Program-made: the position numbers and the translations under genes
The notes under the pieces: model-generated
Seen by the model: only the letters and a program-made list of their open reading frames with translations
Databases searched by the model: none
What the model was told of the DNA's origin: nothing
Part shown: positions 54,397-63,918 of the stretch, in pieces
Layout of the letters: each line of letters opens with the position of its first letter
How positions within the stretch are numbered: position 1 is the stretch's first letter
Assembly: GCF_004345245.1 (NCBI RefSeq)
Contig: NZ_SLUQ01000017.1
Span: 1-64,000, forward strand
Origin: Rhizobium sp. BK251
GTDB lineage: Bacteria > Pseudomonadota > Alphaproteobacteria > Rhizobiales > Rhizobiaceae
Length of the DNA stretch: 64,000 nt
Reading direction: 5' to 3'

Positions 54397-55098
54397 ATGG
54401 CGGCGACGAAAGACATGAACCTCGAATCCTTGAAGATTGAGACCGGCGAGACGGCTGCGGCGCAGGTCGAACGCGACCTGCGTGAGGCAATTATCAGGCT
54501 GGAACTGGCGCCCGGCACGCGGCTTTCGGAGCAGGAGATCGCGACGCGAATGGGCGTATCGCGCCAACCCGTGCGCGAAGCACTCATCGCGCTCGGGAAA
54601 TCAAAACTGGTCGATGTGCGCCCCAATAGGGGCACGGTGGTTGTGAGGATCTCGGCGCGGCAAATGATGGAGGCCCGTTTTGTCCGAGAAGCACTCGAGA
54701 CCGCGGTTGTGCGCCGCGCCAGTGAAAGCTTCGACACCTGGACGCGCCGCCGGATTGACAACATTATTGCCCGGCAGAGAGCCGCGATGGAGGCACACGA
54801 CCACAACGCATTCCGACGCGAGGACGAGCAGTTCCACATCGCGATCGCAGAAGGCGCCGGTTGTAGCCTCGCCTGGAACGCCATCGCCGATATCAAGGCG
54901 CATATGGACCGCGTCTGCAATCTGCAGCTTCGCCATCCCGATTCCATGATGCGCCTGATCGCCGAGCACGAGGCGATCATTGCGGCCATCGACAGTCGCG
55001 ACGCCGACGCGGCAGCATCCGCGATGTGCGTGCATCTCAACGGCATCCTGTCCGACCTGCCGCAAATTGAGGCGGATCATCCCGACCTTTTCGAATGA
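54397..55098 (+). CDS. GntR/FCD family regulator of the uronate operon
   Basis: A 233-residue regulator with winged HTH (LSEQEIATRMGVSRQPVREA, LIALGKSKLVDVRPNRGTVV) and FCD domain (AFRREDEQFHIAIAEGAGCS, LIAEHEAIIAAIDSRDADAA). It is transcribed divergently from the aldehyde dehydrogenase and shares its promoter region, so it probably controls the uronate operon, as UxuR/KdgR-like regulators do. Confidence 0.9.
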   Translation: MAATKDMNLESLKIETGETAAAQVERDLREAIIRLELAPGTRLSEQEIATRMGVSRQPVREALIALGKSKLVDVRPNRGTVVVRISARQMMEARFVREALETAVVRRASESFDTWTRRRIDNIIARQRAAMEAHDHNAFRREDEQFHIAIAEGAGCSLAWNAIADIKAHMDRVCNLQLRHPDSMMRLIAEHEAIIAAIDSRDADAAASAMCVHLNGILSDLPQIEADHPDLFE

Positions 55099-55156
55099 TG
55101 CCATGATGATGGTTCGCTCTGCGACGGTGAGGTGTTGGGACAAGGAGGTCGCCCCG

Positions 55157-55954
55157 TCAGGACAGCGCCGCACTTATTGCTCTCGCTAGCCCCGACGGGT
55201 TGTCGCATGCCATGAGGTGGCCCGCGTCTTCGACGACCTCGATGTCTACACCAAGACCCTTCAATTTGTCGGCGCGGGCATCTGGAAGTGAGGCACGTCC
55301 GTAGATGGCAGTTTTCGAAACCTCCAGAATATCAAGCTGATGACACCATGTCGGATCGCTGCCCAAAACGAGAGACGTCGCGGCACGATGCATCGCGTAC
55401 GGAGCGCTGACTGACAAGGATGCGGCCCAGATTTCATTGCCTTCTGACCGTGAAAGCCTGACCAGGTCATCATGGCCGTGGTCCACGTAATCGGCCTCGG
55501 ACATAGCCGCTATCCGACGACTGAATATCCCGCCGCCGGGCTCGATGTTAGGTTCGGCAAGTATGATATGGCGAACGCGATCCCGCATCAGACTCGCTGC
55601 GACTATTGCGATTGCACCGCCCATGCTGTGACCAAAGAAGTCCAACGATTCGATGCCCAACCGATGGACGAGTTTCACGATCGTCCTAGCATGGAGTTCG
55701 ACCGAGTACCGGAACTCCGTCGGCCGATCACTGAAGCCCGATCCGAGCAGATCGATGAGGAGCATGTTGCGACCGGACAACGCCGGATCGGCCGCAACCG
55801 CCGGATAGTCACAGGACGATGCGCAGCCCAGGCCATGGATCAATATGAGGGGCGGTCCATGACCGGGCAGATCGTGGAATCTTATCGTCGCCTTTTCGGC
55901 TTCAAGTGCGACCGACTTCATGTTCCCCGGCATCCCCAAGCGATCGAGTTGCAT
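55157..55954 (-). CDS. alpha/beta hydrolase
   Basis: A 265-residue serine hydrolase: PPLILIHGLGCASSCDYPAV (oxyanion strand), LDFFGHSMGGAIAIVAASLM (nucleophile), an acidic residue late and VVEDAGHLMACDNPSGLARA (histidine). The start is ambiguous (55954, 55933 or 55921). It converges with the gntR gene. Substrate unknown. Confidence 0.85.
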   Translation of the reverse strand: MQLDRLGMPGNMKSVALEAEKATIRFHDLPGHGPPLILIHGLGCASSCDYPAVAADPALSGRNMLLIDLLGSGFSDRPTEFRYSVELHARTIVKLVHRLGIESLDFFGHSMGGAIAIVAASLMRDRVRHIILAEPNIEPGGGIFSRRIAAMSEADYVDHGHDDLVRLSRSEGNEIWAASLSVSAPYAMHRAATSLVLGSDPTWCHQLDILEVSKTAIYGRASLPDARADKLKGLGVDIEVVEDAGHLMACDNPSGLARAISAALS

Positions 55955-56055
55955 GACTCCTGATCTTATCTGGACAACGCCGACTTCGCACCCGATTCAT
56001 GATCCCCCGCCCTCGTCCATACTCGTCATCTCCTAAGCTCGACTTCGGGTCCCCA

Positions 56056-56535
56056 TCATTTCTCGCATAGTTTCGCCATGCTTCGTTCGAGGCCGCGGCG
56101 CAGCGCATCGGAGATTTCGCCTTTCAGGCCCTTCACGACGTCCCCGAAACGTCCGCCGGTATCGGTGATTTCGATCCTGCTTTCTGTCGTCTTGCAGGTG
56201 GCCAGATCAACGTGCATGGCGATGGCCGCCGTGGCCGAAAAGCCACCCTGAACCAGGGCGTTGTCGGACGTCTTGCAGGCCAGGGTTCCGCGCGCATTCG
56301 CCTCGGCACGGTCGCCGTTCACTGCCAACTGGAGTTGCTCGATCTTCACGTAGTCGAGTTTGTCGATGCCGACCTCGACACTGATCCCAAAGCTCGATGC
56401 CTTGGCCTTGAGCGACCGGCATGGCTGCGCATCGCCGATCGCGCGCTCCAGCGCGTTCGCGGCTACTGCCGGGGGAGGAGCGGCCGTCTGCGAGATCAAG
56501 GCGCCCAACGCAAGCACATTTACCCATCTGCGCAT
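56056..56535 (-). CDS. secreted hypothetical protein
   Basis: A 159-residue protein with a signal peptide (MRRWVNVLALGALISQTAAP, cleavage near VAAN). It is followed by LERAIGDAQPCRSLKAKASS, DKLDYVKIEQLQLAVNGDRA and KTTESRIEITDTGGRFGDVV. It has three cysteines besides the last (LCEK). The start at 56535 follows GAGGAGGAGACAG. It is not recognised beyond rhizobial hypothetical. Confidence 0.75.
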   Translation of the reverse strand: MRRWVNVLALGALISQTAAPPPAVAANALERAIGDAQPCRSLKAKASSFGISVEVGIDKLDYVKIEQLQLAVNGDRAEANARGTLACKTSDNALVQGGFSATAAIAMHVDLATCKTTESRIEITDTGGRFGDVVKGLKGEISDALRRGLERSMAKLCEK

Positions 56536-56702
56536 TACTGTCTCCTCCTCAAGTCCTTCCACTGACACGCCCCTCTGTTGATCTAGGATTCGCGCATCTT
56601 GTGGAAAGTCATTTCCTGACAATCAGGCGAGAGGTTGCGTAGTCGCAACAGGAACCATCGCTAGCGTCCGATCATTACCTTTCGAAGCTCGCCGGAGGCA
56701 CC

Positions 56703-57494
56703 GTGAAGATCGCGACCTACAACGTGAACGGCATCAATGGTCGACTGGAAATCCTTCTTCGGTGGCTCAAAGAGGACAAGCCCGATGTCGTTTGCCTTCA
56801 GGAGCTCAAGACCGAAAACGCCAGGTTTCCAGGAAAGGAGATCGACAAGGCCGGATACGGCGCGATCTGGCGTGGCGAGAAGAGCTGGAACGGCGTTGCC
56901 ATCCTCGCCAGGAACGCCCTCCCGGTCATGACGAGGCGAGGACTTCCAGGGGACCCCGATGACAATCATAGCCGCTATATGGAGGCGGCCGTCAACGGCA
57001 TTCTGATCGGATGCCTTTATGTGCCGAACGGAAACCCTGCGCCCGGACCGAAGTTCGACTACAAGCTACGCTGGTTCCGACGCCTGCAGGAATACGCCCG
57101 CGAGCTTCTGGACCTCGGTGTCCCCGCTCTGCTTGTCGGCGACTACAACGTAATGCCCACCGAGCTGGACGTCTACAGGCCGGAACGATGGGTAAACGAC
57201 GCTCTCTTCCGATCGGAGGTCCGCAAGGCCTATGCGGATCTCGTCGCACAGGGATGGACGGACGCAGTCCGGCACCTTCATCCGGACGAGCGCATCTATA
57301 CCTTCTGGAAATACTGGCGAAACTCGTTTGAGCGCGACGCTGGGCTTCGGATCGATCATTTTCTGCTTAGTCCGGCCGTCGTTCCGTGGCTGAGGTCTGC
57401 AACTGTCCGCAGGAAGCCGAGAAGCTGGGCCCACACAAGCGACCACGCACCTGTCATGATCGAGCTCGATCTCCCAAGGATGGAAGAGGATTGA
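56703..57494 (+). CDS. xthA: exodeoxyribonuclease III (XthA family)
   Basis: A 263-residue endonuclease/exonuclease/phosphatase-family enzyme beginning with GTG after GGAGGCACC. Motifs are MKIATYNVNGINGRL, KPDVVCLQELKTEN (metal Glu), LVGDYNVMPTELDVYR, and GLRIDHFLLSP ... TSDHAPVMIEL. It repairs abasic sites and 3' blocks. An accessory copy beside unrelated genes. Confidence 0.92.
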   Translation: MKIATYNVNGINGRLEILLRWLKEDKPDVVCLQELKTENARFPGKEIDKAGYGAIWRGEKSWNGVAILARNALPVMTRRGLPGDPDDNHSRYMEAAVNGILIGCLYVPNGNPAPGPKFDYKLRWFRRLQEYARELLDLGVPALLVGDYNVMPTELDVYRPERWVNDALFRSEVRKAYADLVAQGWTDAVRHLHPDERIYTFWKYWRNSFERDAGLRIDHFLLSPAVVPWLRSATVRRKPRSWAHTSDHAPVMIELDLPRMEED

Positions 57495-58023
57495 TGCAGA
57501 TGCCGAACCTATCCATTCTTCGCCAAATCCGCGTAATTTGCGATTTCGTTTACACGAAGAACTATACCTCCCGTTTTAAGCTCTCGATAGTGGTACGAAG
57601 TGCGGTAGCGTGGCCGCATGCAAACACCGCTCCGTGAAGGTGGAAGACCGCGGGCGGTTCGGATGTTGAACAGCTTGACTGCAATAGGCTGCGACCAACC
57701 CGTCATCCAGGACATCCGTCTTTAACAGCGCGTTGATTCCACAATGACAGTCTTCCGACTTTCCGGCATCGCGTGGACACGACCGCGCCATTAAGGGTAA
57801 GCGGCCGTTTTCCGGCTCGCCTGAGGAGATAGACGCAGGACGCTCGACAGTTACGGCAGCTATGAGGGCCAACGCACTTCGCGGTGATCCCGCGGCCTTT
57901 CTCCTCTTGACGGCTCTCTCGCCCCGAAAGGAGAGACACCCGGGTAAGCTTTGCGTTGCCGTGGACAATCACCTTGAGTACCATTCCCCATCTCACCCGT
58001 GAACAGATTCCCCGGAGCACTCC
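57495..58023. other. intergenic region, no supported gene
   Basis: About 530 bp. Short frames on both strands give no recognisable protein. The last 100 bp should contain the MFS promoter. Confidence 0.4.
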
Positions 58024-58998
58024 ATGCAAATCGAGCCGCAGCAGCGGATCTATGTCTGCTTCTTCCTTTTCGCGGTCTCGATGGGAGCTATGCTTTCGCG
58101 CCTCCCCGATCTTCAAGATGCTCTTCAGATCAACAAATCTGAGTTAGGATTAACTCTGATCGGTGCAGCAATCGGTGCATTGGTTTCCCTAACATTTTCG
58201 TCCTCTTTGGTTGCTCGCCTCGGCGCCCGAACTACTGCGTTCCTCACGGTTCTCGGAACATCGGCACTTCTTGCTTTCGTTCCGTGGATGAGTGCGGCTC
58301 CGCTCGTCTTTGGCCTGCTGTTTTTCGAAGGCTTGCTCGCCGGAGCGCTCGAAATAAATCTGAACGTTGAACTGGATCGCATCGAGGCCCAGATCGGTCG
58401 CAGCGTAATGAACCGGGCTCATGGATTCTGGAGCCTTGGTTTCTTCGCGACTGCGATTGCTTCGGCTTTCATCCGCCAAGCGGGAATATCCATGCAATTG
58501 CACCTCGCGTTAACGTTCGCGTTTGTCCTGATGGTGGGAGGCTTTGTGGTATCGAGCATGCGCAATACGCCTGCTCGATACCAGGCAGAGCACATACAAG
58601 CCGGACACGTGGCGCTCCCCACAGTTGGCTTGCTACCGCTTTGCATTATTGGGTTTGCTGCGTTTCTCGTGGAGGGCGCGGGAATTGACTGGTCAGCAAT
58701 CTACATGCGGGACGTTTTTCATTCTCAACCATTTATTGGTGGGTTGGGCCTCACGCTCTTCACGCTATTCATGGCTGTAACGCGGTTGTTTGCCGATCCG
58801 TTTGTTGATCGCTTTGGTTCACGTTCTGTCGCGATCCTCCTGCTCGTTGTTTCGGCCGCTGGTCTCTGTGCTGTCTGGCTTGCGCCCAACCAGTACGTTG
58901 CACTGATGGGGTTCTCCCTCATGGGCGCGGGATGCAGCGCGGTATATCCCCTCGCCATTTCGGCCGCCGCGCAACGAATGGACCGGGCTGCAAGGCGC
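58024..58998 (+). pseudogene. MFS transporter truncated at its 3' end
   Basis: The first 320 or so residues are a clean MFS transporter (ISELGL-type start IQPQQRIYVCFFLFAVSMGA, SELGLTLIGAAIGALVSLTF, MNRAHGFWSLGFFATAIASA, FAAFLVEGAGIDWSAIYMRD, YVALMGFSLMGAGCSAVYPL) with about ten helices. At about 58998, after AAAQRMDRAAR, the frame runs into unrelated sequence rich in Arg and Pro to a stop at 59208. The last two helices are missing. It is probably a non-functional fusion or truncation. Confidence 0.75.
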
Positions 58999-59078
58999 GG
59001 CTTTGGAGACGTGCACCGGCATATAGACCTGCTTCGTAAATTTCGAACTTACAGATTCGTTCCCGTCTTCTCGAGACA

Positions 59079-59116
59079 CAAAAAGCCCCGCTACTGCTGG
59101 GGGGCGATACCGGGGC
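59079..59116 (-). terminator. rho-independent terminator (minus strand)
   Basis: On the minus strand GCCCCG pairs with CGGGGC over a 20-nt GC-rich loop and is followed by TTTTTGTG. A second hairpin, GCCGG ... CCGGC, precedes it (about 59122-59147). The pair could end a small RNA or lost gene transcribed leftward from about 59250. Confidence 0.6.
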
Positions 59117-59548
59117 AAATTGCCGGCTCTCTGGAGAAACCGGCGGACATCGAGCATGGATACGATATACCCGGTGACCGCGATTTTCCAGCAGTTCAGG
59201 ATCGGTGACGCGCACGTCCCTCATGGCGAAGCGCATGCGGACTAGACAGGCACTTGCCGTGCCAGGTCAGTGCCTTCACGTAGTTGCTTCCGATCTGCGA
59301 GCGGATTGGCGCCGAAGCGCCAGGAGTGGGTTGGAAACCACGCCGCGCATCGATTTTTTCCCGAAGCGCAAAATGAATTGGCCGGCGCCAAGCTGCCGCT
59401 CGACCGCGCATGGGCATTGCGACCGAACGGCAGAGGAGCCATAGCAGGCCTCAAGCAAGAATCTTTTCGTTCCCTCGGAACAACTGCAGATGCGTCAGGT
59501 TCGCAGCCTGGCGGCAAACCTGGATCTCCTCGCTTGCTATGTGTGTCT
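59117..59548. other. intergenic region with possible small leftward transcript
   Basis: No supported protein gene. The left part ends in the terminator described above; whatever was transcribed into it is not recognised. Confidence 0.35.
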
Positions 59549-59950
59549 CTATGACAATTGCAACAGTTTGAGGATGATGGGACGATAACCGTACATCGCG
59601 AAATGCAATCCGCCTAAGTCATCAAGCCTGAACCACCCTAGTTCTGAGTGTTCATCGCCCAGCAAGCGTGCGGTCCCACCCACCCATTGCGTGATTACGA
59701 AAATATGGAAGGGATTCTTCCGAGAAGCGTCGTCTGCTTCGTAGATGGTAGCCAGGAGTGTATAGGAGATTGGGGTCAGTCCGACTTCTTCCTGACATTC
59801 CCGAATAAGGGCAGCGGCTACCTCCTCGCCTTTCTCGACGTGCCCTCCGACGAGGTCCCAGCAATTTGGCGACCATTTTCGATGTGAGGCGCGTCGAACC
59901 AACAGGACTTGTTGATTGGTGATGAAGGCACCACAGACGATATCGGGCAC
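59549..59950 (-). CDS. Nudix hydrolase
   Basis: A 133-residue Nudix protein with the complete signature GGHVEKGEEVAAALIRECQE followed by EVGL. It begins MPDIVCGAFITNQQVLLVRR and ends with HFAMYGYRPIILKLLQLS. It hydrolyses a nucleoside diphosphate derivative. Monocistronic. Confidence 0.9.
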   Translation of the reverse strand: MPDIVCGAFITNQQVLLVRRASHRKWSPNCWDLVGGHVEKGEEVAAALIRECQEEVGLTPISYTLLATIYEADDASRKNPFHIFVITQWVGGTARLLGDEHSELGWFRLDDLGGLHFAMYGYRPIILKLLQLS

Positions 59951-60108
59951 GTCTTTCCTCCTCGTCCTCTTCCTACTTCCCGCGGCGTCTAACTGCGAAG
60001 CAAAAGTCGTGAGGGAGTCACCGCTCTATCTCGATCCAACGGAACGCCGACGGCGTTCGAATGTTTCCTCTCAAATGGCCAACCCCCGCTAGCCCGCCGC
60101 GTTGAAAA

Positions 60109-60360
60109 ATGGGCGTCACAGGAGACGAAGATGGAAACCCCTCAGAAACTTTGGCCGTGGAGTATCCGCGCCTCGGAGGTCGTAGGATCGCTGTCATCGA
60201 CGACAACGTTGGTTCCTCTCGCGACTGGGATGTCGATCCACCAGAAGCCTCAAGGTCCTGGAATGAACGGGTCGCGGCACTGCCCGATCGCGAAAAGAGC
60301 GACGTCGAAACCTTCGTCCCCTCGCTTAATGACGAAAGCCACGAGCCTGCGTCAAAGTGA
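60109..60360 (+). CDS. hypothetical protein, weak
   Basis: An 83-residue hydrophilic frame (MGVTGDEDGNPSETLAVEYP, RRIAVIDDNVGSSRDWDVDP). No good ribosome site and no homology recognised. Included because codon use is regular and nothing else claims this stretch. Confidence 0.35.
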   Translation: MGVTGDEDGNPSETLAVEYPRLGGRRIAVIDDNVGSSRDWDVDPPEASRSWNERVAALPDREKSDVETFVPSLNDESHEPASK

Positions 60361-60403
60361 AGACCCCTTCTCGGCTCGGGTGGCGGTGAGTCGAGGGTGA
60401 GCA

Positions 60404-60586
60404 TTGAACGCCCAAAGCAAAGATGATCCCGGCTCCGACGAACGTCGCAGTTTAGCGGTTGAACGTCTCCGTCGAATGGAAGCGATTGGGGGACTTTTGG
60501 AATCTGACTTCCTTAGCCTTCAATCCCACGCTGACGCCGTGGCGGAGGAGCGACAGTGCTTAGAAAGACTCGTCTCAGAGGTCTAG
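60404..60586 (+). CDS. hypothetical small protein, weak
   Basis: A 60-residue helical frame (LNAQSKDDPGSDERRSLAVE, RLRRMEAIGGLLESDFLSLQ) with a TTG start. It follows the previous frame by 43 bp. Function unknown. Confidence 0.35.
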   Translation: MNAQSKDDPGSDERRSLAVERLRRMEAIGGLLESDFLSLQSHADAVAEERQCLERLVSEV

Positions 60587-60625
60587 CTAAGAGCACAAGG
60601 CATGTAAGGCTAACGACCGCGATAA

Positions 60626-60955
60626 ATGCCGGGGCTGGATAAAGTCGCCCATCCCCCGCATGCCAAGAAGCTTCGTTGCGCAGCGGAATTCTTTGATAGC
60701 CTGTTCGGGGACAAGCGCGGCACCGGCCGGTACGACAAGTTCATCGCCGCGATGGAGGAAATGCAGGATCGTCTGGGCGTGCTGAATGATCTTGCGACCG
60801 GCCCCGGAGGTCCTTGAACAACATGGAATGGCCGATTACCCGGCTCGTGATACCATCGTCTCTCACGCTGACAAGGATGCTCTCCGAAGAGCGCAGGCTT
60901 CGGTAGACGAGGTGCCAGACACAAAGCGCTCCTGGCCATCACTGGGACTTCGCAT
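60626..60955 (+). pseudogene. CHAD-domain protein, C-terminal remnant
   Basis: The frame HAKKLRCAAEFFDSLFGDKR, YDKFIAAMEEMQDRLGVLND, LATGP is the last part of a CHAD domain. A shift at about 60812 moves the homology to another frame (PEVLEQHGMADYPARDTIVS, DKDALRRAQASVDEVPDTKR). CHAD proteins bind polyphosphate. The large N-terminal part is missing. From 60956 to 61128 nothing else is seen. Confidence 0.65.
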
Positions 60956-61128
60956 CGGGCGTGTCAGGGTATCCTTGAAGAGCAAGCTTGCCTGCGCCCA
61001 AGTGACATGGTGGTCTCCTTGCAGATCGTTCACGCAATCGCGGCGCCGAAAAATCAAGGAACGCTCGTAAGCTTGAACGGCACCTTGCTTTGGCTTGGGC
61101 AAATCAGACTGACCGAAGGCGTGGGATG

Positions 61129-61404
61129 TCACTTGGTGAGTTCCTGGACCACCTCGACAAGCAGCTTTAGATCTGTAGGCTTCCCAAGATTGGGCACCAT
61201 GGAAAGAGCAGCGTCAAAAGCCAGGTCGATCTTGCTTACAGCGCTTGCTAGGACGAACGGCACGCCAAACATGTTGAGGTGAACAGCGACGGCCGTGCCT
61301 TTCTCGTCTCCCAGCCTCACATCCAGAACCGCTGCATCGGGACGCTCATCTCGGCCGTCAACGGAATGGCCGAAGACGATGAGGGCACTTGACTCGCTTC
61401 CCAT
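61129..61404 (-). pseudogene. response-regulator receiver fragment
   Basis: The 91-residue frame includes RPDAAVLDVRLGDEKGTAVA (phospho-acceptor Asp), FVLASAVSKID and GKPTDLKLLVEVVQEL (the GKP position of the receiver Lys). The first beta strand and acidic pocket (normally VLVVEDD) are missing. It is most likely a 5'-truncated receiver gene, though a divergent small protein cannot be excluded. Confidence 0.6.
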
Positions 61405-61441
61405 GTCTGCAGCCGACCGTGTCCGTTGGAAGGGCGTCCAG

Positions 61442-61654
61442 CTAGTCTTCCTGAAATCGCGACATGAAATCTAGGGGAGCTACGTCGGAGCAGATACATT
61501 CAGAACAGATACCGAAAGCATCCTCGTCAAACTGATCCCTGCCCTTTCTTTGATGGCAGCAATCGCAGACGACAGTCCCGCGGTGAGAAAACCTCGCCGG
61601 AGGTAGGATCTCGACAAAAGGACTTTCTCTCGCACTATTGGCAGGTTCTGGCAT
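61442..61654 (-). CDS. small two-CxxC protein
   Basis: A 70-residue protein with CDCCHQRKGRDQFDEDAFGI and CSECICSD. The CxxC pairs suggest a zinc ribbon. It is not otherwise recognised. It lies upstream of the receiver fragment on the same strand. Confidence 0.5.
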   Translation of the reverse strand: MPEPANSARESPFVEILPPARFSHRGTVVCDCCHQRKGRDQFDEDAFGICSECICSDVAPLDFMSRFQED

Positions 61655-61826
61655 GAAAACCTCCCTGAATCCTATCGGGTATGAGATAGGTGAGGTCGGG
61701 GGCGCTTTCCAGATCCCGCGTGTTGGAACCGCAATTCTGGTTGTCTACGCTGCGCATCCATATCGACGGGAGGTGGCTATCTTGTGCAATCTTTTGGTCG
61801 ATACCAGCACCAATCACAGCGAACAG

Positions 61827-62357
61827 CTACATGATGAAACTGTCGTGTTCAACCGGCCGCTTCATGAAGACCTCGGTGTGCTTTATCGCGTCCGGAATGT
61901 TTCGAAACGGTGGGCAGGGTGTGAAGCCGAAAGCTTTATACAGCGACACCGCACTCTTCATATAAACCGTCGTATGAAGCAGCACCGTCGATCTCGGCCC
62001 CTTGTCGGCTTCGGCCAAGATCGCCTGCAGGAGTGCCTTTCCGATTCCGCGCCCTCTAAACGCTGAGTCCACATAAAATTTGTGGATTTCAGCCGCGCCG
62101 TCGTCGAACGGTGCAAGGGCAATGCACCCTGCTGGTTCGCCATGCCATCGAGCCAGCAGGAGCGAAGCGTCCGCCTGACTGTACTTTGCTGCCAACGCCT
62201 CGTTGTCCTCACTGTGGAAAAATGCCGCTACGACCTCCGACGGGATGTCATAGTCGCGGCATGCCTCTGCATCCCAGGCGCCAAACATCCTGCACAACTC
62301 GCCACTGATGGTAAAATCCTCGGCAGTACATGCCCTCGAAATCGTCAGCATTTGCAT
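61827..62357 (-). CDS. GNAT family N-acetyltransferase
   Basis: A 176-residue acetyltransferase (ISGELCRMFGAWDAEACRDY, HKFYVDSAFRGRGIGKALLQ, SAVSLYKAFGFTPCPPFRNI) with the RGRGIG acetyl-CoA loop. ATG 62357 is preferred over the long frame to 62462. Substrate unknown. Confidence 0.87.
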   Translation of the reverse strand: MQMLTISRACTAEDFTISGELCRMFGAWDAEACRDYDIPSEVVAAFFHSEDNEALAAKYSQADASLLLARWHGEPAGCIALAPFDDGAAEIHKFYVDSAFRGRGIGKALLQAILAEADKGPRSTVLLHTTVYMKSAVSLYKAFGFTPCPPFRNIPDAIKHTEVFMKRPVEHDSFIM

Positions 62358-62534
62358 GTCCCCTGAATCAGTCCGACATTTATACGCACTTGCTAATATT
62401 TTGGGCAGGTATCCACGCCTCAAAGAACGCCAAAAGAAGCTACAGCAATCAAATTCACGCACTTCCCTTACACCAATGCCTGCTTTGCTCCTGCGATAAC
62501 GGCGTTAGACAGATGCCGTCGCACTAAAATAACT

Positions 62535-62680
62535 CTAGCCACAGTGGCAGCCTCGATCACCGCCACGTCGATGTTCTTCATCGTCATCATTGCGTCGAAC
62601 GCTCGGTTTGCTTCACTCTCGCCTGCCCGCATGGCATCGATCAGGGCGCGCGTCGTGATATGCCAGGAAATGCACCATCA
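62535..62680 (-). pseudogene. VOC/PhnB-like protein, C-terminal remnant
   Basis: The minus strand reads TRALIDAMRAGESEANRAFD, AMMTMKNIDVAVIEAATV, the C-terminal end of the PhnB-like VOC family (AM.D.....A.RAFEAMM.MKKIDVAAIEAA). No start or upstream domain is present. Confidence 0.55.
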
Positions 62681-62717
62681 ATCTTTGTACCATCCGCATT
62701 CGCTTTTCTGACCGCCG

Positions 62718-62981
62718 TTAACTGACTACAGATATGTAGGAAATACGGACCTCGTCCGCTGCCCGCATGAGTGCTGTTCTAACGGAGTCAGGCGGGATTT
62801 CGTCGTACAAGCATCGAAGGCAAGCGTAGACTGCGGCAACGTACTCTTCACCATCGTCGTCTGGCCAGTCGGTCATCAGGGTCTCCGCGGCCTCTATAAC
62901 GGTCGTGATGACTCGATACTTTTGCTTGCCCCTTCCAACCAGCGTAAGAGCTGGAAACTGATGCGATGTGTATCCTAACAT
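62718..62981 (-). CDS. DUF982 family protein
   Basis: An 87-residue protein (MLGYTSHQFPALTLVGRGKQ, TDWPDDDGEEYVAAVYACLR, PPDSVRTALMRAADEVRISY) with the DUF982 layout of a WP...G..Y..A...C core and a C-terminal A..EA-like helix. This is a rhizobial family of unknown function. Confidence 0.8.
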   Translation of the reverse strand: MLGYTSHQFPALTLVGRGKQKYRVITTVIEAAETLMTDWPDDDGEEYVAAVYACLRCLYDEIPPDSVRTALMRAADEVRISYISVVS

Positions 62982-63173
62982 TCCACGTTACCCCAGCTGC
63001 GCCTATATATTAGGAACCACGCAAGAACCATTCCAGTTGCGGTGGCCGACGAGATCAGGCGGCTGCCTATCATGGTTCCCAAAACCTGTTGACATTACAG
63101 AATTCTGGAACATAATGAGAACACTCCGGCGATAGAAGTCGTCAATCAGGACAATTAGCGGTGGAGAACGACG

Positions 63174-63629
63174 GTGCAGAAGCAACCGAACGATGGCGAA
63201 GCTGTGCTCACTGGCGTGCCCGTGGCGCCGATACACGGGATCTACTGGGGGCCACTCGCCCTATTCAAAGCAAAAGACGCCCACGAGGGGATGACGAAGG
63301 AGATCAAGGGGCGGACTGATATCAGGCTTCTCACGGCAAATGTTCACGACAGGCAAACTGGAGCGTTATCAGGCAGGTTCGACATCGCAATCGGCACCCA
63401 CTCGAGCGAAGGGTGCGCGATGTACCGCTCCCTGATGATGGTGAAATCGTCTGGCGAAATGCATGACATCGCCACTCCGCCTCTTTGGTACCAATTCAAG
63501 GATCCTGAGGATGTAATCGCGAAACTCTACAGTTTTCTCACCAGCATAAAGTTCTTCGAAAACCTTGATACCTATGCCGATCATGCGATCCGTCTCAGCG
63601 AAGCCGAGGCGAGCGGACAGGTTCATTAA
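63174..63629 (+). CDS. hypothetical protein
   Basis: A 151-residue protein with a GTG start (VQKQPNDGEAVLTGVPVAPI, HGIYWGPLALFKAKDAHEGM, LWYQFKDPEDVIAKLYSFLT). The N-terminal and C-terminal blocks look like one folded domain, not a repeat. No function is recognised. Confidence 0.6.
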   Translation: MQKQPNDGEAVLTGVPVAPIHGIYWGPLALFKAKDAHEGMTKEIKGRTDIRLLTANVHDRQTGALSGRFDIAIGTHSSEGCAMYRSLMMVKSSGEMHDIATPPLWYQFKDPEDVIAKLYSFLTSIKFFENLDTYADHAIRLSEAEASGQVH

Positions 63630-63717
63630 TTACATTGGCGCGTGACGCTTGCGCCCGGTCCCGGCCATAACACGTCTGCTAGTCTGCATCCCGGCTGACA
63701 CCCGCCAACATCGGTGC

Positions 63718-63918
63718 ATGAGCAAACAACAAACAGAAATCTTTATGAACGCAATGATCGAGGCTGGCAGCAACATCCAGGCTGTCGGCCGAGAAGTCTA
63801 TGTTCGCACTTCGGTGCGAAGTCAGACCATGCGATGCACCATGTGGACATCCGAATGCGAAAAACTCCTCACGGTTGAACCCTTTTCTGAAACGCTCGAC
63901 TCCCCACTGCGGGTGTAG
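63718..63918 (+). CDS. hypothetical small protein, weak
   Basis: A 66-residue frame (MSKQQTEIFMNAMIEAGSNI, SECEKLLTVEPFSETLD). It overlaps the end of the P-type ATPase gene on the other strand by 50 bp. It has no recognised homologue. Confidence 0.3.
   Translation: MSKQQTEIFMNAMIEAGSNIQAVGREVYVRTSVRSQTMRCTMWTSECEKLLTVEPFSETLDSPLRV

Noticed and set aside
53213..54418. A 401-codon frame opposite the aldehyde dehydrogenase
   Set aside because: Shadow frame; it also covers the divergent promoter region.
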